Source: JBEKHI01 sp050012355 (GTDB taxonomy: Bacteria > Actinomycetota > Actinomycetes > Streptosporangiales > Streptosporangiaceae). From it: 16,263 nucleotides of DNA. How positions within the stretch are numbered: position 1 is the first letter of the stretch; each line of letters starts with the position of its first letter. Location: the NCBI GenBank assembly GCA_050012355.1, contig JBEKHI010000167.1, forward strand, positions 1 to 16,263, given 5' to 3'. Positions 1 through 6,912 of this stretch are shown here, piece by piece. Below the pieces are notes generated by a model, which was given only the letters and a program-made list of their open reading frames with translations, searched no databases and was not told where the DNA came from. Position numbers and translations under genes: made by a program.

Positions 1-901
1 TGTAGGCGGTGGCGTCACCGGAGACCGCGTGGCTGGTGCGGCCGTCGGTGGCTACGGCGAGGTCTCCGGAGATCGTCACACGGCGCATGACGCGGGGCAG
101 GTCGCCGTAGTCGTCGATGGCGTAGTGCTGGGTGGCGCGGTTGTCCCAGATCGCCAGGTCACCTGGTGCCCAGCGCCAGCGGACGGTGTTCTCAAGCCGG
201 GTCACGTGCTGCTGGAACAGGCCGAACAGGTGCGCCGAGTCGCTCGGTGACACGCCGAGGATCCGCTTGACGAACTGGCCGAGCAGCAGCGACCGCTCCC
301 CCGTCTCCGGATGCACTCGCACCAGCGGGTGCTCGGTCTCGTAGACGGTGGACAGGAAGATCTCCCGGTGGTGCTGGTGATCCTTGTCGGTCTTGCCGCC
401 AACGCCGCCACCGTGGTGCTCGGCGTAGTCGTAGGCGTTGGTGTGCAGCGCCCACAGGCTGTCGGCGAGCGTGCGCAGCTCGGGCGACAGGGTGTTGTAG
501 CCGGTCACCGTGTTCGCCCAGGAGGTGTCACCGCCGAACGGCGGCAGGGTGACCGCGCGCAGCATCGTGATGGCCGGCGGGCGGTCGACGAACGTGACGT
601 CGGTGTGCCAGGCGTTTGCCTTGCCGCCACCGCGTTGCGCGTCCAGTTCCAGGACCCGCGCGTCGGTGTCCACGCCCGGCACCGTCGGGTGCGCCGTGGT
701 GAGCTCGCCGAAGAGCCGGGCGAATCCAGCCTGCGCGGTGTCATCGAGATGCTGCTGGCCGCGCAGGTAGATCACCTTGTTCTCAAGCAGCGCGTCCCTG
801 ACGAGGCGGACATGATCGGCGGACAGGTCGGGCCCCGCCTGGATACCGGTGACCTCAGCACCGATGTGGCCGGCGATCTTGCGGACGTCGATGTCGGTCA
901 T
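1..901 (-). CDS. TauD/TfdA-family Fe(II)/2-oxoglutarate dioxygenase, alkylsulfatase-like (3' end off window)
   Basis: The minus frame from the ATG at 901 is open for 300 codons to the window edge. It begins MTDIDVRKIAGHIGAEVTG. The TauD iron-binding facial triad is visible: HTD in NAWHTDVTF near residue 99, and the distal His in WDNRATQHYAIDDYGD near 260, followed by the 2-oxoglutarate-binding Arg in RVMRRVTI. The WDNRATQH and EHPLVRVHPETGER stretches closely resemble the M. tuberculosis type II alkylsulfatase Rv3406, which cleaves alkyl sulfates oxidatively to sulfate and aldehyde. I therefore infer a role in scavenging sulfur from sulfate esters or sulfonates in the cytoplasm; the substrate is not proven. 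Family members are about 295 residues, so only a few residues and the stop are missing. A GGAGGA Shine-Dalgarno at 911-916 sits nine bases before the ATG. The gene is divergent from the acetyltransferase gene. Confidence 0.9.
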   Translation of the reverse strand, partial: MTDIDVRKIAGHIGAEVTGIQAGPDLSADHVRLVRDALLENKVIYLRGQQHLDDTAQAGFARLFGELTTAHPTVPGVDTDARVLELDAQRGGGKANAWHTDVTFVDRPPAITMLRAVTLPPFGGDTSWANTVTGYNTLSPELRTLADSLWALHTNAYDYAEHHGGGVGGKTDKDHQHHREIFLSTVYETEHPLVRVHPETGERSLLLGQFVKRILGVSPSDSAHLFGLFQQHVTRLENTVRWRWAPGDLAIWDNRATQHYAIDDYGDLPRVMRRVTISGDLAVATDGRTSHAVSGDATAY

Positions 902-918
902 GGGCGTGTTTCCTCCTC

Positions 919-964
919 ATACGTCGTATTTTCGATCCTCACGCGCCACATACCTCGATGTCAA
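919..964 (-). promoter_or_regulatory. Candidate promoter and palindromic operator of the dioxygenase gene
   Basis: On the minus strand a perfect TTGACA (964-959) is followed after 18 bases by GAGGAT (940-935), a fair -10. Just downstream, before the Shine-Dalgarno, lies the 11-bp interrupted palindrome ATACGTCGTAT (919-929), a plausible repressor site. The -35 match is seen directly; the function of both elements is inferred. Confidence 0.4.
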
Positions 965-1000
965 TAATTCCGATAGATTTAGTGATCTTGCATGGTGCCC

Positions 1001-1006
1001 TACGCT
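1001..1006 (+). promoter_or_regulatory. Candidate -10 element (leaderless start of GNAT gene)
   Basis: TACGCT lies seven bases upstream of the GTG at 1014, and no Shine-Dalgarno precedes that codon. This is the spacing expected of a leaderless transcript. No convincing -35 is visible. Confidence 0.35.
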
Positions 1007-1013
1007 GGCTCAT

Positions 1014-1598
1014 GTGGAGCAGGAGATCACGCTCGCCGAGCTACCAGTGGCGACCTTCGCGGCCTGGATCGGGCGGCTTCTAGGCGTCTATACGGCCGCC
1101 ATGGACCCGCCGGAACGTCAGCTCGCCGGCCGGGAGCAGATCATGGAACAGCACACGGCGAACCCCGCGTTTCGCGCGCTGGCGGCGCTGGACGCCGACG
1201 GGGAGCCGGCCGGCTTCTCGTACGGGTTCCGCGGCGAGAGCGGGCAGTGGTGGCACGACATGGTCGCCGGGGCGCTCGCGTCGCGAAACGGCGCCGGTGA
1301 CGGCATGGCCTGGCTCGCGGACTCGTTCGAGGTCGCCGAGCTGCACGTGCTACCAAAGTGGCAGGGCCGCGGCATCGGCCGGTCGCTGCTGCTCGGGCTG
1401 ACGCAAAACCGCCCGGAGCGGACCGCGGTGCTGTCCACCCACGACTCCGAGACGGTGGCGCGGCGGCTGTACCGGTCGGCCGGGTTCACCGACCTGCTGA
1501 CCGGGTTCCGGTTCTCCGGCGGCGACCCCGCCTACGCGGTGATGGGCGCGGTGCTGCCGCTGCGCGACCCGAGAGATCCCAGGTCAAGCGCGTCGTAG
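1014..1598 (+). CDS. GNAT-family N-acetyltransferase
   Basis: A 194-residue protein starting VEQEITLAELPVATFAAWIG. The acetyl-CoA binding motif of the GNAT fold is clear: ELHVLPKWQGRGIGRSLL near residues 109-126, with the pyrophosphate-loop pattern Q-G-R-G-I-G. Strand and helix pieces typical of the C-terminal half (TAVLSTHDSETVARRLYRSAGF) follow. It should transfer an acetyl group from acetyl-CoA to an amine; the substrate cannot be read from sequence. The frame is open further upstream to 849, but that part runs antisense through the dioxygenase gene and is not protein-like. GTG 1014 fits both the domain boundary and a -10-like TACGCT seven bases upstream. The last 67 bases overlap the 3' end of metF on the other strand. 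Confidence 0.85.
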   Translation: MEQEITLAELPVATFAAWIGRLLGVYTAAMDPPERQLAGREQIMEQHTANPAFRALAALDADGEPAGFSYGFRGESGQWWHDMVAGALASRNGAGDGMAWLADSFEVAELHVLPKWQGRGIGRSLLLGLTQNRPERTAVLSTHDSETVARRLYRSAGFTDLLTGFRFSGGDPAYAVMGAVLPLRDPRDPRSSAS

Positions 1599-2494
1599 AT
1601 TTCCCGGGTGGCGCGCGCGAAGTTGAGCGTGATGAAGTGCAGCCCCGGGGCGCCCTCGGCGAGCAGTCGCTCGCACAGGCCGATGGCGTAGCGGACGCCG
1701 ATCTCCCGTACGGCCGCGTTGTCGTCGCGGTGGGCGTCAAGTTCCGCGTACAGATCCGTGGGCATCCGGCAGCCGCTGAGCTCGATCGCCTTGTCGATGA
1801 TCCCGAGATTGGTCACCGGCATGATGCCGGGCAGGATCGGGATGTCGGTGTATCGCGCCACCCGGTCGCGTAGCGCCAGGTAATCCTCGGCGTAGAAGAA
1901 CATGTTGGTGATCGCGAAGTCCGCGCCCGCCCGGCACTTCTCGACGAACCAGCGGGTGTCGGTCTCCACGTCGGGCGAGCGCGGGTGCTTCTCGGGGAAG
2001 GCCGCGACGCCGACGCAGAAGTCGCCGGACGACTTGACCATCTCCACCAGCTCGGACGCGTAGGTGAGGCCGTCCGCGCGAGGTGTCCAGGCGCCGTTGG
2101 GGTCGCCGGGGGGATCGCCGCGGACCGCGAGGACGTTCCGCACGCCCACGTCGGCGTAGCCGCCGATGACGTTGCGCAGCTCGGCCCGTGAATGGTTCAC
2201 CGCGGTCAGGTGCCCCATCGGGAGCAGCGTGGTCTCGGTCGCGAGCTGACCGGTCACCCGGACCGTGCGGTCCCGGGTGGAGCCGCCCGCGCCGTAGGTG
2301 ACCGAGACGAACGTCGGCTTGAGCGGCTCGAGCTGACGGACCGCCCGCCACAGCCGCTGCTCTTGAACGTCGGTCTTCGGCGGGCTGAACTCCACCGAGA
2401 AGGTCGGCCGCTGCGCTACCAGCAAGTCAGAGATCAACGGAGAATGCGCTGATCGCGGCTCAGGGGCTCTGGGACGCGGCGGTCTCGGCGGCAT
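1532..2494 (-). CDS. metF: Methylenetetrahydrofolate reductase (MetF)
   Basis: A 320-residue FAD-dependent TIM-barrel enzyme that reduces 5,10-methylene-THF to 5-methyl-THF, the methyl donor for methionine synthesis. Family signatures: TFSVEFSPPKT at 31-41 with the catalytic Glu (E35), FVSVTYGAGGSTRDRT at 62-77, VRNVLAVRGDPPGD at 118-131 with the FAD-contacting Asp, ADFAITNMFFY at 191-201 and LPGIMPV at 221-227. The usual folate-contacting Gln of the AITQ motif is replaced by Asn (N197). ATG 2494 was chosen because the longer open frame runs into thiE and is non-homologous. There is no Shine-Dalgarno, but TACCCT (2507-2502) lies seven bases upstream, so a leaderless internal promoter is possible. 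It starts 17 bases after the thiE stop, and its 3' end overlaps the GNAT gene. Confidence 0.93.
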   Translation of the reverse strand: MPPRPPRPRAPEPRSAHSPLISDLLVAQRPTFSVEFSPPKTDVQEQRLWRAVRQLEPLKPTFVSVTYGAGGSTRDRTVRVTGQLATETTLLPMGHLTAVNHSRAELRNVIGGYADVGVRNVLAVRGDPPGDPNGAWTPRADGLTYASELVEMVKSSGDFCVGVAAFPEKHPRSPDVETDTRWFVEKCRAGADFAITNMFFYAEDYLALRDRVARYTDIPILPGIMPVTNLGIIDKAIELSGCRMPTDLYAELDAHRDDNAAVREIGVRYAIGLCERLLAEGAPGLHFITLNFARATREIYDALDLGSLGSRSGSTAPITA

Positions 2495-2511
2495 GCCGTC
2501 AAGGGTAGCCG

Positions 2512-3186
2512 TTATTCGAGGGCAGCACGGAGACGACGAGTAGCCGCGGCCGGGTCGGCGGCATCGGTGATCGCGCGCACCACCACTACCCGGCTCGCGC
2601 CCGCCTCGAGTACCTGGTCCAGGTTCGAGACGTCGATGCCGCCGATGGCGAACCACGGACGCTCGGTGGACAGCGAGGCCGCGTACCGCACCAGCGGCAG
2701 CCCGGGCGCGGGACGTCCCGGTTTGGTGGGCGTCGGCCAGACCGGTCCGGTGCAGAAGTAGTCCACCCCGTCGGCGACGGCGGCGGCCGCCGTCTCCGAA
2801 ACCGCGTGCGAGGACAGGCCGATCACCGGCTCCGGGCCGAGGATCTTCCTGGCCACCGGAACCGGCAGGTCACCCTGCCCGAGGTGCAGCACGTCGGCGC
2901 CGGCCGCGTAGGCGACATCGGCCCGGTCGTTAACGGCCAGCAGCGCACCGTGCTTGTCGGCCACCGCGCGGAAGACTGACAGCAGCGCGAGTTCCTCGCC
3001 CGCTTCCAGGCCCTTCTGCCGGAGCTGGACAATATCCACCCCCGCGCCGAGCGCCGCGTCCAGGAATTCCGGCAAATCGCCGCGATCCTGACGGGCGTCG
3101 GTGCACAGGTAGAGCCGGGCGCCGGCTAGCCGGTCGCGCGCGCTCAGAACGCGAGCGCCTGCGCCCGCCGGTTCACCTCGGTGCAC
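2512..3186 (-). CDS. thiE: Thiamine-phosphate synthase (ThiE)
   Basis: A protein of up to 224 residues that condenses HMP-pyrophosphate with thiazole phosphate to give thiamine phosphate. Visible motifs, numbered from the GTG at 3186: LYLCTDA, VDIVQLRQKG (50-59), the Mg/pyrophosphate site LAVNDRADVA (83-92), DVLHLGQGDLPV (98-109), FCTGPVWPTPTKPG (144-157), WFAIGGI (178-184) and VVVRAI (201-206). The true start is uncertain. GTG 3186 is the only standard start in frame, but the family usually begins near SARDRLAGARLYLCT, where only non-canonical codons are available. The 5' end overlaps the upstream wHTH gene by 43 bases, suggesting translational coupling. It supplies the coupling step for the thiazole made by the divergent thiOSG genes. 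Confidence 0.93.
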   Translation of the reverse strand: MHRGEPAGAGARVLSARDRLAGARLYLCTDARQDRGDLPEFLDAALGAGVDIVQLRQKGLEAGEELALLSVFRAVADKHGALLAVNDRADVAYAAGADVLHLGQGDLPVPVARKILGPEPVIGLSSHAVSETAAAAVADGVDYFCTGPVWPTPTKPGRPAPGLPLVRYAASLSTERPWFAIGGIDVSNLDQVLEAGASRVVVVRAITDAADPAAATRRLRAALE

Positions 3187-3506
3187 CGGTGGCCGCAGAT
3201 CGCTTCGATCGGCGTCCCCGGCAGGGTCTCGTCGGCGGTGAACAGCCAGCGCAGCGCTTCACCGTCGTCGAACCCGCAGTCGAACAGCACATTCAAGGTT
3301 CCGGGCAGTCCCTTCACCACCTGGGTGCCGTCGAGGAACGCCGCGGGCACGCAACGCGCGCCATTCGGTCGGGTCACCGCCAGTAGCTTCCGGTCACGGA
3401 GCAATTGCTTTACGCGTCCGCCCGGAATCGAGAGCCTTTCGGCTACTTCCTGAAGTGACAGCCACTCGCCAACGAGAGCGTCGGCCTGGGGGTCAATCTC
3501 GGTCAC
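3144..3506 (-). CDS. Rv2175c-like winged-helix DNA-binding protein
   Basis: A 120-residue protein from GTG 3506. Residues 15-60 form a helix-turn-helix of the excisionase/MerR-like winged type (LSLQEVAERLSIPGGRVKQL). The C-terminal part has the features of M. tuberculosis Rv2175c: VVKGLPGTLNVLFDCGFDD, ALRWLFT and the terminal NRRAQALAF. Rv2175c is a DNA-binding protein phosphorylated by the kinase PknL. A PknL-like kinase lies at 6913-8847, so the pair probably works together here. The start is ambiguous: a TTG at 3539 would overlap the upstream oxidoreductase stop and add 11 residues, whereas GTG 3506 has a GGAGGG directly against it. The regulated genes are unknown. It lies between the oxidoreductase gene and thiE in one apparent operon. 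Confidence 0.82.
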   Translation of the reverse strand: MTEIDPQADALVGEWLSLQEVAERLSIPGGRVKQLLRDRKLLAVTRPNGARCVPAAFLDGTQVVKGLPGTLNVLFDCGFDDGEALRWLFTADETLPGTPIEAICGHRCTEVNRRAQALAF

Positions 3507-3535
3507 CCCTCCAATGTGCCACGTCGGAGGCGTTC

Positions 3536-4693
3536 TCAAACACGCAGCGGCACACTTGGGTCGGCGAGTCGCCCCGGATCCACCGCCGAACCAGCCTCGA
3601 TCACCCGACGGCCTTGCAGCAAATCCCGCGGCCGGTTCACCGTCAGCAGGGCTACCAGCCGGTCGTCACGCAGCCAGCAGGCGCCCCATTGTGCCTCGTC
3701 AGACGAGCCACGCCACACCAGTTGGTCCGCGTCGCCGGAGTATCCCACGTATTGCACCATTCGCCCGAACTGTTCGGACCAGAAGTACGGAACCGGGTTG
3801 AATACCGCCGTTTCCCCCATGATCCCGGCCGCGACCACCGACGGCGCGTGCAGCGCCAGGTCCCAGTGCTCGACCCGCAGCCGCCGCCCGAACAGACGCG
3901 ACTCGAAGGCCGCGCAGTCCCCCACCGCGTACACGCCCGGCACCGAGGTGCGCAGCGAGGCGTCGACCTCGACGCCGTTGGAAACCGTCACCCCGGAGCC
4001 CGCCAGCCAGCCGACGGCGGGCCGCACCCCGACCGCGGTGACCACCTCGTCGGCGGGCAGCCATGACCCGTCGGACAGGGCCAGCCCCCCGGCCTCCACC
4101 GACGAGACCGGCGTCTCGGTGCGCAGTTCCACCCCGGCTTCCGCGTACCAGCGGACCGTCTTCGCCCCGGCCGGCGCGCCGAGGGCGGTGGCCAGCGGAG
4201 CCGGCCCGGCCTCGACGACCGTTACCACGCAGCCGAGCGAGGCCGCCGCCGTGGCCAGCTCGGCACCGATCCAGCCCGCGCCCACGATCGTCAGCCGCAG
4301 CCCCGGACGCAGCCGCGCGCGCAGCGCCAGCGCGTCGTCGTAGGTCCGCAGGAACCGCTGTGGCCCGGGCCCCGGCAGCGCCACCGGCGTCGCCCCGGTG
4401 GCCACGACGAGCGCGTCGAACGGGTATTTATCCCGACTTGTCAGGAGAACGCCGGACTCGACGGCCGTCGCCTCCTCCCCCGGCCGGAAGTCCACCTCGA
4501 GCGCGGCGAAGTCCGCCCGCAACGAAGGATCCACGCTGGAATCGGTCAGCACCTTCTTGGACAACGGCGGCCGGTCGTAAGGCGGACGTGACTCTGCCCC
4601 CACCAGCACCACTGACCCCGAGAATCCCTTGGACCTCAGTTCTTCTGCCACCCGGAACCCAGCCAGCCCGGCGCCCGCTATCACTATCCGCAC
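3536..4693 (-). CDS. FAD-dependent NAD(P)H oxidoreductase, ferredoxin/rubredoxin-reductase type
   Basis: A 385-residue two-dinucleotide-fold flavoprotein. The N-terminal FAD motif is VIAGAGLAGFRVAEEL (4-19), the ATG motif VVATGATPV is at 96-104, the NAD(P)H Rossmann motif TIVGAGWIGAELA is at 135-147, and the second FAD motif GVYAVGDCAAF is at 253-263. The C-terminal domain (VPYFWSEQFG near 302) is like that of ferredoxin reductases of oxygenase systems. It probably passes electrons from NAD(P)H to a small redox carrier; no ferredoxin or P450 gene is in the window, so the partner is unknown. It heads the minus-strand run to metF, suggesting a redox task tied to thiamine or one-carbon metabolism (inference). 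GTG 4693 has no Shine-Dalgarno, but TAGCCT lies eight bases upstream, fitting a leaderless start. Confidence 0.88.
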   Translation of the reverse strand: MRIVIAGAGLAGFRVAEELRSKGFSGSVVLVGAESRPPYDRPPLSKKVLTDSSVDPSLRADFAALEVDFRPGEEATAVESGVLLTSRDKYPFDALVVATGATPVALPGPGPQRFLRTYDDALALRARLRPGLRLTIVGAGWIGAELATAAASLGCVVTVVEAGPAPLATALGAPAGAKTVRWYAEAGVELRTETPVSSVEAGGLALSDGSWLPADEVVTAVGVRPAVGWLAGSGVTVSNGVEVDASLRTSVPGVYAVGDCAAFESRLFGRRLRVEHWDLALHAPSVVAAGIMGETAVFNPVPYFWSEQFGRMVQYVGYSGDADQLVWRGSSDEAQWGACWLRDDRLVALLTVNRPRDLLQGRRVIEAGSAVDPGRLADPSVPLRV

Positions 4694-4700
4694 GATGACT

Positions 4701-4707
4701 TAGGCTA
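4701..4707. promoter_or_regulatory. Shared symmetrical -10 element between thiO riboswitch and oxidoreductase operon
   Basis: The heptamer TAGGCTA reads as TAGGCT (4701-4706) on the plus strand and TAGCCT (4707-4702) on the minus strand, both fitting TAnnnT. Plus transcription would start near 4713, just before the TPP riboswitch. Minus transcription would start close to the GTG at 4693. The -35 regions are weak on both sides. The symmetry is directly visible; bidirectional activity is inferred. Confidence 0.45.
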
Positions 4708-4715
4708 GAGGAACA

Positions 4716-4812
4716 GACGCGCGGGAGTCCGGTAGAGACCGGGCTGAGAAGACGGCTGCCGAGCCTGAAGACCGCCGAACCTGATCCGGATCATGCCGGC
4801 GAAGGGAGCGCA
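4716..4812 (+). promoter_or_regulatory. TPP riboswitch (THI element)
   Basis: The conserved thi-box landmarks are all present: GGGAGTCCGG at the 5' side, GGGCTGAGAAGA (4741-4752), and the 3' core ACCTGATCCGGATCATGCCG (4779-4798) followed by GCGAAGGGAGCG. The end stem can pair the GCGC near 4720 with the GCGC near 4807. The AAGGGAG at 4802-4808 is the only ribosome-binding-like sequence before the thiO GTG, ten bases away, and lies inside the aptamer's 3' part. There is no room for a terminator before the gene. TPP binding therefore probably blocks translation of thiO-thiS-thiG directly (inference). Confidence 0.95.
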
Positions 4813-4818
4813 GTCCAG

Positions 4819-5895
4819 GTGCCCAGCCAGGGACCCAGCGTGGTGATCGCTGGCGGCGGCGTGATCGGCTTGTCGATCGCGTGGCGGGCCGCCCAGCAGG
4901 GATTCACCGTCACCGTCGCGGACCCCGATCCGGGCGGCGGCGCGAGCCACGCGGCGGCCGGGATGCTCACCCCGGTCGCGGAGGCGGCCTACGCCGAGGA
5001 GCGGCTGCTGCGGCTCGGCCTTGAGTCGCTGCGCCGGTATCCCGCCTTCATCGAGGAGCTGGCCCGGCCGACCGGCTTCAACCTGGCGGGCACGCTGCAG
5101 GTCGGCTACGACCCCGACGATCTCGCGGTCATCGAGGAAACACACGCGCTGCAGGCGAAGTTCGGCGTCGCCGCGCGGCGGCTGACTGCCCGCGAATGCC
5201 GTGAGCTCGAGCCGATGCTCGCCCCCGGGATCAGCGGCGGCCTGCTCACCGACGGCGACGGCTCGGTCGACCCGCGGCTGCTCGTCGCGGCGCTGCTCGC
5301 CGCGATCGCCGACGCCGGGGTCACGCTGATCCGCGAGGCGGTCACCGCGGTCGGCCCAAACCAGGCGAAACTGGCGTCCGGCCAGACGCTCGGCGCCGAC
5401 TGGATCGTGATCGCCGCCGGTCACGCCTCGGCCGGTCTCGTCGACCTGCCCCTGCGGCCGGTCAAGGGCCAGATCATCAGGCTGCGCGGCGAACCGCTGC
5501 TCACCCGCTGCGTGCGCGGCGTCGTCCGCGGCGCCCGGGTCTACCTGCTCCCGCGCGCGGATGGCGAGCTGGTGATAGGCGCCACCCAGGAAGAGATGGG
5601 CGCCGACACCCGGGTCACGGCGGGCGGCATCTGGGAACTGCTGCGCGACGCCCGCTGCCTAGTCCCCGGGATCACCGAGCTGGAGTTCGCGGAGGCGACG
5701 GCCGGGCTACGCCCCGGCACGCCGGACAACGCGCCCGTCATCGGCCCCGCTGGCCCGGACGGGGTACTGCTCGCCACCGGCCATTTCCGCAGCGGGGTCC
5801 TGCTCGCCCCCGTCACCGCCGACCTGATGACGGTCTTTATGGTGTCAAAACGATGGTCGGACATTCTGCTGCCTTTCACCCCGGAGCGCTTCTGA
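4819..5895 (+). CDS. thiO: Glycine oxidase (ThiO)
   Basis: A 358-residue FAD-dependent amine oxidase of the DAO fold. It oxidises glycine to the imine (dehydroglycine) used by ThiG in aerobic thiazole synthesis. The FAD motif SVVIAGGGVIGLSIAWRA lies at 7-24. ASHAAAGMLTP is at 42-52, PVKGQIIRLRGE is mid-protein, and the C-terminal signature GLRPGTPDNAPVIGP, then ATGHFRSGVLLAPVTA, carries the conserved Arg that anchors the substrate carboxylate. The GTG at 4819 directly follows the TPP riboswitch, whose 3' end holds the likely ribosome-binding sequence. The stop overlaps the thiS ATG by one base (TGATG), so translation should be coupled. First gene of the thiOSG operon. Confidence 0.95.
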   Translation: MPSQGPSVVIAGGGVIGLSIAWRAAQQGFTVTVADPDPGGGASHAAAGMLTPVAEAAYAEERLLRLGLESLRRYPAFIEELARPTGFNLAGTLQVGYDPDDLAVIEETHALQAKFGVAARRLTARECRELEPMLAPGISGGLLTDGDGSVDPRLLVAALLAAIADAGVTLIREAVTAVGPNQAKLASGQTLGADWIVIAAGHASAGLVDLPLRPVKGQIIRLRGEPLLTRCVRGVVRGARVYLLPRADGELVIGATQEEMGADTRVTAGGIWELLRDARCLVPGITELEFAEATAGLRPGTPDNAPVIGPAGPDGVLLATGHFRSGVLLAPVTADLMTVFMVSKRWSDILLPFTPERF

Positions 5896-6095
5896 TGACC
5901 ATCGTGATCAACGGCGAATCTCGCGAGCTGCCAGACGGCTCGACGGCGGCCGACGCGGCCGCGCTGATAACGGGTCAGGTCTCAGGGGTGGCGGTGGCGG
6001 TGAACGACGACGTGGTGCCCAAGTCCCAGTGGGCGCGGACGTCACTGGCGGACGGGGACAGTGTGGAGATTCTCACAGCGGTCCAGGGAGGTTAG
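5895..6095 (+). CDS. thiS: Sulfur carrier protein ThiS
   Basis: A 66-residue ubiquitin-like protein starting MTIVINGESRELPDGSTAAD and ending in VQGG. The diglycine tail is the site that is adenylated and then converted to thiocarboxylate to deliver sulfur to ThiG. VAVNDDVVPKSQW and DGDSVEILTAVQGG are the expected family blocks. The frame is open upstream to 5853, but ATG 5895 gives the normal family length and overlaps the thiO stop. No thiF adenylyltransferase gene lies in this window, so activation must be encoded elsewhere. Confidence 0.95.
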   Translation: MTIVINGESRELPDGSTAADAAALITGQVSGVAVAVNDDVVPKSQWARTSLADGDSVEILTAVQGG

Positions 6096-6097
6096 TG

Positions 6098-6871
6098 GTG
6101 GACGATCCACTTGTGATCGCGGGCACCGAGTTCGGCTCGCGGCTGATCATGGGTACCGGCGGGGCGCCGAGCCTGGACGTTCTCGGCCGGGCGCTGGACG
6201 CTTCCGGCACCGAGATCACCACGGTGGCGATGCGCCGGGTCGCCCCGGGAAGCGGCTCGGTGCTCGATCTCATCACCTCCCGTGGCATCCGCCTGCTGCC
6301 GAACACAGCGGGCTGCTTCACCGCCACCGACGCGATCCGCACCGCGAAGCTCGCCCGCGAGGCGCTCGGCACGTCCTGGCTGAAGCTGGAGGTCGTGGCC
6401 GACGAGCACACCCTGCTGCCGGACCCGATCGAGCTGCTGACGGCGGCGGACAAGCTCGTCGCGGACGGGTTCACCGTGCTGCCCTACACCAACGACGACC
6501 CGGTACTGGCGAGGCGGCTTGAGCAGGCGGGCTGCGCGGCGGTGATGCCACTTGGCGCCCCGATCGGATCGGGTCTGGGCATCAGGAACCCGCACAACAT
6601 CTCGCTGATCGTCGAGCAGGCCCGGGTACCGGTGGTGCTGGACGCCGGGATCGGGACGGCGAGCGACGCCGCGCTGGCGATGGAACTCGGTTGCGACGCC
6701 GTGCTGCTCGCCACCTCGGTCACCCGGGCACATGATCCGGAACTGATGGCCGAGGCGATGAAACTGGCGGTCGCCGCGGGCCGTCACGCCCGGCTGGCCG
6801 GCCGGGTGCCACGGCGCTACTACGCTCAGGCGTCAAGCCCCGACATCCAGGAAAAAGGACAATTCTCTTAA
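6098..6871 (+). CDS. thiG: Thiazole synthase (ThiG)
   Basis: A 257-residue TIM-barrel enzyme that combines 1-deoxyxylulose 5-phosphate, dehydroglycine and ThiS thiocarboxylate into thiazole phosphate. The Schiff-base lysine is K97 in SWLKLEVVAD. Other blocks are IAGTEFGSRLIMGTGG, TTVAMRRV, LLPNTAGCFTA, PIGSGLGIRNPHNI and VVLDAGIGTASDAALAMELG. Two consecutive GTG codons (6095, 6098) follow the thiS stop. AGGGAGG at 6085-6091 is six bases before 6098 and only three before 6095, so I chose 6098; 6095 would overlap the thiS TAG. Last gene of the thi operon; the kinase gene follows after 41 bases with its own promoter-like sequence. Confidence 0.95.
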   Translation: MDDPLVIAGTEFGSRLIMGTGGAPSLDVLGRALDASGTEITTVAMRRVAPGSGSVLDLITSRGIRLLPNTAGCFTATDAIRTAKLAREALGTSWLKLEVVADEHTLLPDPIELLTAADKLVADGFTVLPYTNDDPVLARRLEQAGCAAVMPLGAPIGSGLGIRNPHNISLIVEQARVPVVLDAGIGTASDAALAMELGCDAVLLATSVTRAHDPELMAEAMKLAVAAGRHARLAGRVPRRYYAQASSPDIQEKGQFS

Positions 6872-6898
6872 CAACGTCTCCAGCCCGTTCTGAGCGCA

Positions 6899-6904
6899 TA
6901 AAAT
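6899..6904 (+). promoter_or_regulatory. Candidate -10 element of the PASTA kinase gene
   Basis: TAAAAT, a near-consensus -10, lies eight bases before the ATG at 6913 in otherwise GC-rich DNA. This suggests the kinase has its own promoter, separate from thiOSG, and a leaderless or nearly leaderless mRNA. The -35 region is weak. Confidence 0.45.
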
Positions 6905-6912
6905 CACAGGCG

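Noticed and set aside
311..967. Long plus-strand frame antisense to the dioxygenase gene
   Set aside because: It mirrors the high-GC third-position bias of the minus-strand gene and has no domain-like sequence.
849..1013. Upstream extension of the GNAT frame
   Set aside because: It runs through the dioxygenase start and the promoter region, and the residues do not resemble a GNAT N-terminus.
2495..2656. 54-residue N-terminal extension of MetF
   Set aside because: It overlaps thiE in another frame and is Arg/Gly-rich without similarity to MetF.
4705..5424. Long minus-strand frame antisense to thiO and the riboswitch
   Set aside because: Both the TPP aptamer and the ThiO signatures are unambiguous on the plus strand; the antisense frame is a codon-bias shadow.
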